Assembly: GCA_035275285.1 (NCBI GenBank)
Contig: DATENA010000069.1
Location: 1-41,735, forward strand
Length of the DNA: 41,735 nt
Reading direction: 5' to 3'
DNA from: Chersky-265 sp035275285
Lineage (GTDB): Bacteria; Fibrobacterota; Fibrobacteria; UBA11236
In this document: in pieces, positions 34,654 through 41,735 of the stretch
Numbering within the stretch: the stretch's first letter is position 1
How the letters are laid out: each line of letters begins with the position of its first letter
Notes under the pieces: model-generated
What the model saw: the letters and a program-made list of their open reading frames with translations, nothing else
What the model was told of the DNA's origin: nothing
Database searches by the model: none
Made by a program: the position numbers and the translations under genes

Positions 34654-36303
34654 ATGATTCCCTTTACCCAATCCGTGCTGCGGGCGCTGGTTCTCCTGAC
34701 GCTGGCCTGCCCGGCCCGTCCGTCCGCCGCCGGGAAAGGCGAGGCGCCCGGCACGGCCCTCCCGGCCCGCACCGGCTTGCCCGTCAAAGTCTGGGTCACC
34801 TTCACGGACAAGGGACCGGCCTCCGCTTCCCTGGCCCGCGGCTCCATCGCCTACGAGGACCTTTCCGTCCACGCCCCTTATGTCGCGGCCTTGGGCGCCC
34901 GGGGCCTGGTCCCGGACGTGCGCCTCAAATGGCAGAACCGCGTTTCCGGCTACGTGGACGCGGACTCGATAGCGGCGATCCGCGGCCTGTCCTTCGTTGC
35001 GTCCGTGACCCTCATGCCCCGCAAAGCCAAGCTTCCGCCGCCGCCCGCTTCCCCGTTCCCTTGGAAGCCCGGGGCCCTGGCCAAGCGCGCCGCCGAAGGC
35101 CTCGACTACGGCGCGGGCCGCGCCCTGATGGAGTCCCTGCGCGTGGACAAGGTCCACGCCTACATGACGGCCTCAGGCATGCCTCCCGGCAAGGGCGTGC
35201 GCGTGGCGGTCATCGACGCGGACTTCCACTTGGGCAGCCCCATCTTCGCGGCCATGAAAGGCCGCATCAAGGACCAGTACGATTTCGTGGCCGGGAAGCC
35301 CGGGGCGGTCACGGACAGCTTGCTGAGCAGCCACGGGGCGCAGTGCATGTCTCTCATCGGGGGCAACTTTCCCGGTACCCTGGTGGGCGCGGCCCCGGAG
35401 GCGGATTTCCTGCTCTACCGGGCGGAAGAGGACGAGCAGGAACGCTACGTGGAGGAGGACTTCGTGGCGGCGGCCATCGAACGGGCGGTGGATTCCGGCG
35501 CGCAGGTGATCAGCGTCAGCCTGGGTTACCGCTACGATTTCACGGACGGCAGCCCGGACCGCCCGTACGCCGAATTCGACGGCCGCACGCGCCCTTCTTC
35601 CCTGGCCGCCCTGGGCGCCGCCCGCCGCAATGTGCTGGTCTCCGTGGCCATGGGCAATGAATCCGGGAACGAGCCTCCCACGCCCACCCTCAACGCTCCG
35701 GCGGACGCGGACAGCATCCTGGCCGTGGGCATCGCCGATCGGCTCCGGCGCAGATGCTCCTATTCCTGCACGGGGCCGAGCGCGGACGGACGCGTGAAGC
35801 CGGACGTGATGTCCATGGGCGTCGTGGGCGATTGCCAGGTGCCCGTGGCGAACACCTCTTCGCCCCTGGCGGAAACCCGGGCCATCGGAGGCACCAGCTT
35901 CGCCGCGCCCGTCCTCGCCGGGGTGGCGGCCCTCCTGCGCCAGTTGCGCCCGGAGCTCACCGCGGAAGAAATCCGCCAGGCCATCATCACGACCGCCGAT
36001 CACCGCTCCCGGCCGGACTCCCTGGTGGGCAACGGCCTGGCGGACGCGGCGGCGGCGGCCCGCAAGCTCCAGGTGCCCATCAATCCCCCCTTGTCGGAAA
36101 CGGGCCTGGCCCGCCTGTACCATTCCGGCGGCGAGTCCCCCATCGTGTTGGGCTGGGATCCGGGAAGGCCCAAGCCCGCCCTGCAATTGATCGATCTTTC
36201 CGGCCGTCGCATCCCGGTTACCGTGCGCGCTTCCGGCGCCGTGCTCGTGGTCGCGCCCGAGCATTCCCTGCGGACCGGCATCTACATCGCCCGGGTCCAT
36301 TGA
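34654..36303 (+). CDS. Exported subtilisin-like serine protease with C-terminal tail
   Basis: A signal peptide (MIPFTQSVLRALVLLTLACP, cleaved near SAAG) starts this 549-residue S8 protease. The N-terminal region VKVWVTFTDKGP and later VRLKWQNRVSGYVD resembles the FTDK-type prodomain of FCB-group S8 enzymes. The catalytic triad is complete: Asp188 in VAVIDADF, His227 in SSHGAQCMSLIGG, and Ser415 in GGTSFAAPVLAGV, with the oxyanion Asn in VAMGNESGN. The last 70 residues (VLGWDPGRPKPALQLIDLSG to RTGIYIARVH) match the sorting-tail pattern found on other exported proteins in the window. It probably degrades or matures proteins outside the cell. It is transcribed alone, divergent from trpE and convergent with the ATPase gene. 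Confidence 0.88.
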   Translation: MIPFTQSVLRALVLLTLACPARPSAAGKGEAPGTALPARTGLPVKVWVTFTDKGPASASLARGSIAYEDLSVHAPYVAALGARGLVPDVRLKWQNRVSGYVDADSIAAIRGLSFVASVTLMPRKAKLPPPPASPFPWKPGALAKRAAEGLDYGAGRALMESLRVDKVHAYMTASGMPPGKGVRVAVIDADFHLGSPIFAAMKGRIKDQYDFVAGKPGAVTDSLLSSHGAQCMSLIGGNFPGTLVGAAPEADFLLYRAEEDEQERYVEEDFVAAAIERAVDSGAQVISVSLGYRYDFTDGSPDRPYAEFDGRTRPSSLAALGAARRNVLVSVAMGNESGNEPPTPTLNAPADADSILAVGIADRLRRRCSYSCTGPSADGRVKPDVMSMGVVGDCQVPVANTSSPLAETRAIGGTSFAAPVLAGVAALLRQLRPELTAEEIRQAIITTADHRSRPDSLVGNGLADAAAAARKLQVPINPPLSETGLARLYHSGGESPIVLGWDPGRPKPALQLIDLSGRRIPVTVRASGAVLVVAPEHSLRTGIYIARVH

Positions 36304-36326
36304 TCCGCCGGCACGGGCGGGCGGGC

Positions 36327-36341
36327 GTCGCGGGGCGCGAC
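36327..36341. terminator. Small hairpin between convergent genes
   Basis: GTCGCG and CGCGAC pair around GGG in the 53-bp gap between the subtilase stop and the ATPase stop. It has no T-run, so it is at most a weak bidirectional terminator. Confidence 0.3.
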
Positions 36342-36356
36342 GGTGTTTCCAAACCG

Positions 36357-37694
36357 CTAGGCGGCCTTCGCCGGGTCCAGCAGAAAACGCCAGGCGGGTT
36401 GGATTTCGATTTTGCGCCCGCCTGCCTGGACCGTTCCCGAACCCTGCCACGATACGATGACGGCCTCCGAAGGTTTCAACTCGGAAATGCCTTCCTCCAT
36501 CGCCGAGGTTTCGCGCTTCAGGGTCGCCGGATCCCCCATCGCCCAGCATACCTGGATCAAGCGCATCCGGCCATCGCTCCCCTTGTAAACGAAATCGATT
36601 TCCTTGCCGGACGGAGTCCGGTGATACGAAGGCGCGATCCCGTTCCGCCTCAAGGCGAGGAATACCATGGTCTCCAGCATCCGTCCGCGATCCGCCGTGA
36701 ACTTGGAGCCGATGGATCCCACCAATCCCGTGTCCACGCAATACCATTTGTTCGGATTGGCCCTGCGCTTCGTCATGGAATGGGCATGGATGGGCACCGG
36801 GAAGAACAGGAAAGCGTCGTGCATCCATTCCAGGCAATCGGATACGAACGTCTTGGAGACGGAATGCCCCGCCGCCTTCAGCATCTCCGTCAAGCGGTTC
36901 AGGGAGTGGATGCAGGCATTGTCATGGATGAGCTTATGCGTCAGATCCCTGATCGCGACGGGATGGCCCGCGTCATTGCGGAGGATCAAATCCCTTTGCA
37001 CGATCGAAGAAAAGTATTCCTGATGGATTCGGGTCCTTATGGTTTCCCGTTCCCGAGGGATCGCTTGGCGCGTATTGATTTCCGGAAACCCCCCTTCTTC
37101 CAGGAATTCCTCGCAAGCCCTTTCGATGAGGGCTTTGGCTTCATCGCTATCCGCGGTTTCCGGCAGGTTCCCCGCCCGCAGAAACTCCCGGAAAGAAAAG
37201 GGAAACAGTTCATGGGAAAGCGAGCGCCCGCGCATCTGGGTCGCCATTTCCTTGGAAAGCATCCGTGACGATGAACCCGTGAGATGGATTTGCCATCCGA
37301 GATGTTGCTGGGCCCTATGGACGAATCCCTCCCATCCTTTGGTTTCCTGGATCTCGTCGAAAAACGCGTGGACCCGTCCCGACCCTTCGGTTCGGCCGCG
37401 TTCCGCCAGGAAAGCATCCACGATGTCCTGGAATTGATGGGGCCCGAATCCCGCCAATCGTTCGTCGAAGAAATCAAGGTATAGGATGTCGCTGCGAGGC
37501 ACCCCTTGCCTGCGAAGTTCGGCCATCCTCTGCGCCAATAGGGTCGATTTCCCCGAACGCCTTACACCGATGATCACGGTCGCTTTTCCGGTCAGTTGAG
37601 CCGTGCTTACGTCACGGGTTATTCCGGGCGGAACTTCCGGTATCCGTCTTCTTTCCACCAGGTCCCGGATAAGCGGCTTCCAGAAATCGGTCAT
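36357..37694 (-). CDS. AAA ATPase with C-terminal DUF4143 domain
   Basis: The 445-residue protein belongs to a family of AAA_14/DUF4143 ATPases common in genomic islands. Walker A is GVRRSGKST (43-51), Walker B is FFDEIQ (111-116), and HLTGSSSRML with its Ser/Arg cluster fits sensor 1. The middle holds FPFSFREFLRA and GGFPEIN, typical of the family. The C-terminal part includes GKEIDFVYKG and then LIQVCWAMGD (about 362-385), the pattern of a PD-(D/E)XK nuclease-like fold, though nuclease activity in this family is not established. The protein appears intact. It is divergent from a truncated HTH regulator, and the 113-bp AT-rich gap between them holds inverted half-sites. Function is unknown; a defence or mobile-element role is only a guess. 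Confidence 0.85.
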   Translation of the reverse strand: MTDFWKPLIRDLVERRRIPEVPPGITRDVSTAQLTGKATVIIGVRRSGKSTLLAQRMAELRRQGVPRSDILYLDFFDERLAGFGPHQFQDIVDAFLAERGRTEGSGRVHAFFDEIQETKGWEGFVHRAQQHLGWQIHLTGSSSRMLSKEMATQMRGRSLSHELFPFSFREFLRAGNLPETADSDEAKALIERACEEFLEEGGFPEINTRQAIPRERETIRTRIHQEYFSSIVQRDLILRNDAGHPVAIRDLTHKLIHDNACIHSLNRLTEMLKAAGHSVSKTFVSDCLEWMHDAFLFFPVPIHAHSMTKRRANPNKWYCVDTGLVGSIGSKFTADRGRMLETMVFLALRRNGIAPSYHRTPSGKEIDFVYKGSDGRMRLIQVCWAMGDPATLKRETSAMEEGISELKPSEAVIVSWQGSGTVQAGGRKIEIQPAWRFLLDPAKAA

Positions 37695-37702
37695 TTAAAC
37701 TC

Positions 37703-37783
37703 CCAGTTTTAATATAAAGTGGAAATTAATAATACCATTTTATATTAAAACCGGAAAAAATAGCTACCAGTTATAAAATAAGG
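37703..37783. promoter_or_regulatory. Inverted half-sites in a divergent AT-rich spacer
   Basis: Arms CCAGTTTTAATATAAAGTGG (37703-37722) and CCATTTTATATTAAAACCGG (37735-37754) are inverted copies with 18 of 20 matches around a 12-base AT loop. A third partial copy, CCAGTTATAAAATAAGG, lies at 37767-37783. The site lies between the divergent ATPase and HTH genes, so it is a strong candidate for the operator of the HTH protein. The whole spacer is far more AT-rich than its surroundings. Confidence 0.6.
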
Positions 37784-37807
37784 TAAATCTTACAAAAAGG
37801 TGTCAAA

Positions 37808-38218
37808 ATGAGAAATTCAGCCAAAATTCGAGAGCAATTGGAAGAGACCTACAAAGGCCTCGCTCCTTTGACGCAAAAGGGAAGGCCTTCAAAGGGCTGG
37901 ATCCGCTCGGTCCGGGAAGCTTTGGGCATGTCAGGCCGGCAATTGGCCGAACGCATCCAGGTGGCGACTCCGCGCATTGCGGAAATGGAAAAGGCCGAAA
38001 CGCATGGAAACGTCACCCTGAAATCCTTGCGCCGCGCCGCGGAGGCGATGGACTGCGGACTCGTCTATGCCTTCGTGCCCAGGACCGACTTGGAAACGTC
38101 CCTTCGGGATCAAGCCCGGAAGATGTCCGAAAGGAAGTTGAACGCAGTCGCCCATGCCATGCGTTTGGAAGAGCAGGGACTCACGGAAAAGGAAGACGCG
38201 ACACCCTTGGATCGCATA
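37808..38218 (+). pseudogene. Truncated mobile mystery protein A-like HTH regulator
   Basis: The first 130 or so codons match the mobile mystery protein A family: RPSKGWIRSVREALGMSGRQL, with an HTH at about 38-62 (LAERIQVATPRIAEMEKAE), then LKSLRRAAEAMDCGLVYAFV and LNAVAHAMRLEEQ. AAAAGG seven bases before the ATG and a good operator-like site upstream show that it was a normal gene. The family's short C-terminal tail is missing and there is no stop: the frame runs past 38218 into the antisense strand of valS and stays open until 40924. I place the end of recognisable homology near 38195. The usual partner, a Fic-domain mobile mystery protein B, is absent. This looks like a deletion or recombination scar next to valS. 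Confidence 0.7.
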
Positions 38219-40903
38219 TCAGCCCAAATCCGCCAACGCCGCCTTCAGCTTCTCCACGCGGTCCTTCTGCGAGCGCAGCTTGGTCCGCTCGCCTTCCACC
38301 ACCTCCGCGGGCGCGCTTTTCACGAAGCTCTCGTTGGACAGCTTCTTCTCCTGCGCCGCCGCGAACGACTCGGCCTTGCCCAGCTCCTTGGTGAGCCGCG
38401 CCTTCTCCTGCACCGGATCCAGAATGCCTTCCAGGGGAAGGTAGATGTGCCCCCCCGGGAACAGGCCCGGAGCCGAGAACGCGGGCTTCTTGGCGTTGAG
38501 CTCCACCTTGAGGACGCCTACCTTTTCCAGGCTGGAAATCACGTCCGCATGGGGCTTGAGCCGCGCCTGCAGGGCCGCGGTGTCGCAGCTGATGATCAGG
38601 TCCGTGGCCTGCGAGGCCGGAATGGTATAGTCCCCGCGGATGGAACGGACCGAGTCCACGATCTTGAGCAGCAGTTCCATCGTGGCCGCCGCCTCCGCGT
38701 CCCCGGCTCCGGGATCGCCCGCCTCCGGCCAACGAGACGTGATGAGCAATTCCGGCTTGCCCAAAGCCTGCCTTATCTCCTCGGTGATGAACGGCATGAA
38801 GGGATGCAGCAAGGTGATCAGTTTCTCCAGCACGGTCGCGAACACGGACACGGCCTGCCGCTTGGCCGCCAGCGCTTCCGGCGACGCCCCGGCCGCATCG
38901 GTCGTAATCACCTTCTTGCGGATCTCCAGGTAGCTGGAGCAGAAATCGTCCCAGGTGAAGCGGTACAGGGCCTGTGCGGCCTCGGAGAAGCGCAGGGCGG
39001 GCGGCTCCAGGCTTTCCGTCACCGTCTTGATGGTCTCGTCCAGGCGCGCCAATATCCAGCGATCCGCCAACTGCAGATCGCCGGCCCGCAACGGCTCGCG
39101 ATTGCCTTCCAAATGCGGCAGCACGAAGCGCACCGCATTCCACAGCTTGTTGGCGAAATTCCGCCCCGTCTCGAACTTCACCGGCGAGAGCTTGATGTCC
39201 TGCCCTTCCGTGGTCAGGATCATGAGCGCGAAGCGCACCGCGTCCGCCCCGTACTTGCCGATCATCTCGATGGGATCGATGCCGTTGCCTTTCGACTTCG
39301 ACATGCGTTGGCCCTTTTCGTCCAGGATGGTCCCGTGGATGTACACGGTATGGAACGGCTCCTTGCCCAGGAACTTCAGTCCCGAGAAGATCATGCGCGC
39401 CACCCAGAAATAGATGATGCCGCGATCGGTCACCAGCACGTCGGTGGGGTAATGCGTCGCCAATTCCGGCGTCTTGTCCGGCCAGCCCAGGGTGCTGAAA
39501 GGCCACAGAGCGCTGGAGAACCACGTGTCCAGCACGTCCTCTTCCTGCACCAGCGCCGCGTTCGCGCCGTACTTCCCGACGGCCGCGATCCGGGCCTCTT
39601 CCGCCGTGCGGGCCACCACGAAGGGCGTGTCCTGGCGGCGCTTGCCGTCCGTCTCGCTCACCACGTACCAGGCGGGGATCTGGTGCCCCCACCACAATTG
39701 CCGGGAAATGCACCAGTCCTTGAACGGTTCCAGCCAGTCCCGGTAGGTCTTGGCATAGCGCCCGGGCACGAAGCGCGTGCGGCCCTGCTCCACCGCGTCC
39801 AGCGCGGGCACGGCCAGGGGCTTCATCTCCACGAACCATTGGTCCAGCAGGTACGGCTCCACCACGTCCCCGGAGCGATAGCAGGTGGGGATGGGGATCA
39901 CGCGATCCTCGACGGCAGCCAGCAGCCCCGCGGCCTCCAGATCGGCCACCACCGCCTTGCGCGCATCGAAACGGTTCATGCCCTGGTACTTGCCCGCCTG
40001 ATGGTTCAGGGTGGCGTCCAGGTTCATGGCGATGATGGGCTTGAGGTCGTGGCGCTTGCCCACCTCGTAATCGTTGAAATCATGCGCGGGCGTGATCTTG
40101 ACCGCGCCCGTGCCCTTGGTCGGATCCGCATGCTCGTCCGCGATGACGGGGATGGTGCGGTCCAACCCCGGGATCCGCACTTGCTTGCCGATGAGATGCT
40201 TGTAACGCCCGTCTTCGGCGTTCACGGCCACGGCCACGTCCCCGAACATGGTCTCCGGGCGCGTGGTGGAAACGGTGATGAAGGACGCGGGATCGTCGGC
40301 CAAGGGATACTTGATGGACCAGAAATGGCCCTTGGTCTCCTTGTTCTCCACTTCCTCGTCCGCCAGGGCCGTCTGCAGCTTGGGGCACCAATTGATGAGG
40401 CGCGTGCCGCGGTAGATGAGCCCGTCCTCGTACAGGCGCACGAACACTTCGCGCACGGCCTTGGACAGGCCCTCGTCCATGGTGAAGCGCAAACGGGACC
40501 AGTCGCAGGAGCTCCCCAGCCGCATCAGCTGGTTCACGATGCGATCGCCGTACTCGTTCTTCCATTCCCACACCTTCTCCACGAACTTCCCGCGGCCCAG
40601 GTCCTGGCGCTTCACGCCTTCCTTGGCGAGCTGTTTCTCCACCACGCTCTGCGTCGCGATGCCGGCGTGGTCCGTGCCCGGCTGCCACAGGGTGCGATGG
40701 CCCTGCAACCGCTTGAAACGCGTGAGCACGTCCTGCAACGTATTGTTCAGGGCATGGCCCATGTGCAGGGCCCCGGTCACGTTGGGCGGAGGAATGACGA
40801 TGGTGAAAGGTTTGCCTTGGCCCTGGGGCTTGAACGCCCCGGCGTCCTGCCAGGTCCGGTACCATTTTTCTTCAATGTCCTGCGGGGAGTAGCGGCTGTC
40901 CAT
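38219..40903 (-). CDS. valS: Valyl-tRNA synthetase
   Basis: ValRS charges tRNA-Val and edits mischarged threonine. The 894-residue class I enzyme is complete: PPPNVTGALHMGH with HMGH at 47-50, the editing-domain motifs TTRPETMFGD and DEHADPTKGTGAVKITPAHD, the WCISRQLWWGHQIPAWY segment, RMSKSKGNGIDP near 533, the anticodon-binding domain, and a C-terminal coiled arm (about 825-894, LTKELGKAESFAAAQEKKLS). The ATG at 40903 follows AGGACC. Its 3' end abuts the truncated mobile regulator, but the enzyme itself ends normally (KAALADLG). The DinB-like gene lies upstream in the same direction after 54 bp. Confidence 0.97.
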   Translation of the reverse strand: MDSRYSPQDIEEKWYRTWQDAGAFKPQGQGKPFTIVIPPPNVTGALHMGHALNNTLQDVLTRFKRLQGHRTLWQPGTDHAGIATQSVVEKQLAKEGVKRQDLGRGKFVEKVWEWKNEYGDRIVNQLMRLGSSCDWSRLRFTMDEGLSKAVREVFVRLYEDGLIYRGTRLINWCPKLQTALADEEVENKETKGHFWSIKYPLADDPASFITVSTTRPETMFGDVAVAVNAEDGRYKHLIGKQVRIPGLDRTIPVIADEHADPTKGTGAVKITPAHDFNDYEVGKRHDLKPIIAMNLDATLNHQAGKYQGMNRFDARKAVVADLEAAGLLAAVEDRVIPIPTCYRSGDVVEPYLLDQWFVEMKPLAVPALDAVEQGRTRFVPGRYAKTYRDWLEPFKDWCISRQLWWGHQIPAWYVVSETDGKRRQDTPFVVARTAEEARIAAVGKYGANAALVQEEDVLDTWFSSALWPFSTLGWPDKTPELATHYPTDVLVTDRGIIYFWVARMIFSGLKFLGKEPFHTVYIHGTILDEKGQRMSKSKGNGIDPIEMIGKYGADAVRFALMILTTEGQDIKLSPVKFETGRNFANKLWNAVRFVLPHLEGNREPLRAGDLQLADRWILARLDETIKTVTESLEPPALRFSEAAQALYRFTWDDFCSSYLEIRKKVITTDAAGASPEALAAKRQAVSVFATVLEKLITLLHPFMPFITEEIRQALGKPELLITSRWPEAGDPGAGDAEAAATMELLLKIVDSVRSIRGDYTIPASQATDLIISCDTAALQARLKPHADVISSLEKVGVLKVELNAKKPAFSAPGLFPGGHIYLPLEGILDPVQEKARLTKELGKAESFAAAQEKKLSNESFVKSAPAEVVEGERTKLRSQKDRVEKLKAALADLG

Positions 40904-40957
40904 GGTCCTGTCTCGACGGGTTGATTTTACCCGAAAGATAGGAAAAAAGGGCCGGGG

Positions 40958-41461
40958 TCAGGGCAGCTCGGCCACGATACGCTCCAATTGGCGCACGTGC
41001 CGCCGGGTATGCGTGGCGATGAAATGGACCCACTCCGTTCCCGTCAAGGTGCCGAAGGAGGGAAGTACGAAGTCCAGGCAGGTGAAAGAGAGATCCTTGT
41101 CCCGGGCATACTCCAGGATGCCGTCGGCCTTGGCCCGCAGGCCCTCCAGCAGCGCCGCCTTGGAAATGCGCCCCTCCGAAGGCACGATGAACTCCGGGGA
41201 CTTCAACTGCAACTGGAAATCCAGGAAAACCAGATCTATGGCCTCCCGCTTTTCGTCCACGGGCCGCTGGGTGGGAGCGGTCCGCCCTTTCAGCAGCTCC
41301 CCCAGGCCATAGGATTTCAGCAAATGATCCCCGAGCTGCCCCGCGGTCCAACTCCCCGGAAAAGGAACCCGGTTCAGCCTTTCCTCGTCCAAAGGCTCCA
41401 GCAGGGAAAGGAGCGCGTCCTTGGCGGTTTGGAACTCTTCGAGTGCGTCTGCTTGCGTCAT
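40958..41461 (-). CDS. DinB-family four-helix protein
   Basis: A 167-residue DinB-superfamily protein (DinB_2 type), a group of metal-binding four-helix bundles that includes thiol-transferases and many uncharacterised members. Candidate metal ligands are His46 in TAGQLGDHLLKS and His151/His155 in FIATHTRRHVRQLE, spaced as usual for the family. GGAGG lies five bases upstream of ATG 41461. No partner gene shows its substrate. It may be cotranscribed with valS, 54 bp downstream, but nothing suggests a functional tie. Confidence 0.85.
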   Translation of the reverse strand: MTQADALEEFQTAKDALLSLLEPLDEERLNRVPFPGSWTAGQLGDHLLKSYGLGELLKGRTAPTQRPVDEKREAIDLVFLDFQLQLKSPEFIVPSEGRISKAALLEGLRAKADGILEYARDKDLSFTCLDFVLPSFGTLTGTEWVHFIATHTRRHVRQLERIVAELP

Positions 41462-41595
41462 GGATCCTCCGGGTTGAAATGGGCCATGCGGTTATCCCAA
41501 GGTACCAAGGGGCGGGGCCGGAGGAAGGTGGGCGGATGCGACAAACCCAGGGTCAAATGCGACAGGGCGGGGAGGAATGGGGCGGCTCGGCAGCA

Positions 41596-41735
41596 CGGCT
41601 TTCCGCGCGGACGTTTCAAGCCGTTTTCGAACATGCGAAGCGCAAATCCGGGCTGAAATTTCCGGGTGGCATCCATTCGCTGCGGCATTCTTTCGCAACG
41701 CATCTTCTTGAGCAGGGCACGGATTTGCGGTCCAT
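41596..41735 (+). pseudogene. Tyrosine recombinase C-terminal fragment, cut by the window edge
   Basis: Reading the plus strand in the frame of 41611 gives LSARTFQAVFEHAKRKSGLK and then HSLRHSFATHLLEQGTDLRS to the last base. This is the HxxR region of integron- or XerC-type tyrosine recombinases. The same frame is open back to ATG 41479, but that sequence (MRQTQGQMRQGGEEW) does not resemble the family, and the core-binding and first catalytic Arg regions are absent. So it appears to be a 5'-truncated remnant; the catalytic Tyr would lie beyond the window. It is too short for a normal gene call here and is easily missed. Confidence 0.6.

Noticed and set aside
37808..40924. A continuous 1038-codon plus-strand frame taken as one large protein
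   Set aside because: Only about the first 130 codons show family similarity; the rest is the mirror of valS, whose motifs and codon use are clear on the minus strand.

Overview
The window is a roughly 42 kb stretch of a GC-rich Gram-negative chromosome. It has no tRNA, rRNA or CRISPR array that I can see. A complete Tol-Pal envelope system shows that the cell has an outer membrane. Several secreted proteins look like extracellular proteins of the FCB group: a subtilase with an FTDK-type N-terminal region, a reprolysin-like protease followed by an FTIP...PFVLTGSATDAD segment, and short C-terminal tails resembling type IX secretion sorting domains. Together with the high GC and the fused glycyl-tRNA synthetase, this suggests Fibrobacterota or a relative. 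That placement is inference and was not tested against any database.

Layout. (1) 0.2-7.0 kb, plus strand: dnaA, then tolQ-tolR-tolA/tonB-tolB-pal-cpoB. (2) 7.2-10.3 kb, minus: glyQS, a single-chain glycyl-tRNA synthetase. (3) 10.3-11.3 kb: a poorly coding spacer. (4) 11.3-23.8 kb: an accessory block of exported proteins. It holds a ricin-type lectin lipoprotein, two translationally coupled small genes (the second encodes a 47-residue, tryptophan-rich peptide), three tandem paralogous GYRAGY-repeat proteins on the minus strand, a PQQ-type sugar dehydrogenase, a kelch protein and a metzincin/LamG protease. (5) 23.9-28.8 kb, minus: a PLP-dependent Cys/Met metabolism enzyme and a 1222-residue protein that joins a gluzincin-like domain, a TolB-like propeller and an apparent outer-membrane barrel. 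(6) 28.9-34.4 kb, minus: trpE, trpG, trpD and trpC, then a low-molecular-weight phosphatase and a fructosamine-kinase-like gene. (7) 34.7-36.3 kb: an exported subtilase. (8) 36.4-41.7 kb: an AAA/DUF4143 ATPase divergent from a truncated mobile-mystery-protein-A-like regulator, then valS, a DinB-family gene and, at the right edge, a tyrosine recombinase fragment.

The housekeeping parts are conventional in content: initiation of replication, envelope constriction and lipoprotein anchoring, aminoacylation, and the early steps of tryptophan synthesis. The points most worth a second look are: the secreted-protein block with its shared C-terminal tails; the coupled small-gene pair; the tandem repeat proteins that share one C-terminal domain; the peptidase-propeller-barrel fusion; a dispersed palindromic element that occurs behind dnaA and again inside the trp operon; and the mobile remnant whose regulator has lost its own stop codon and reads into the antisense strand of valS.
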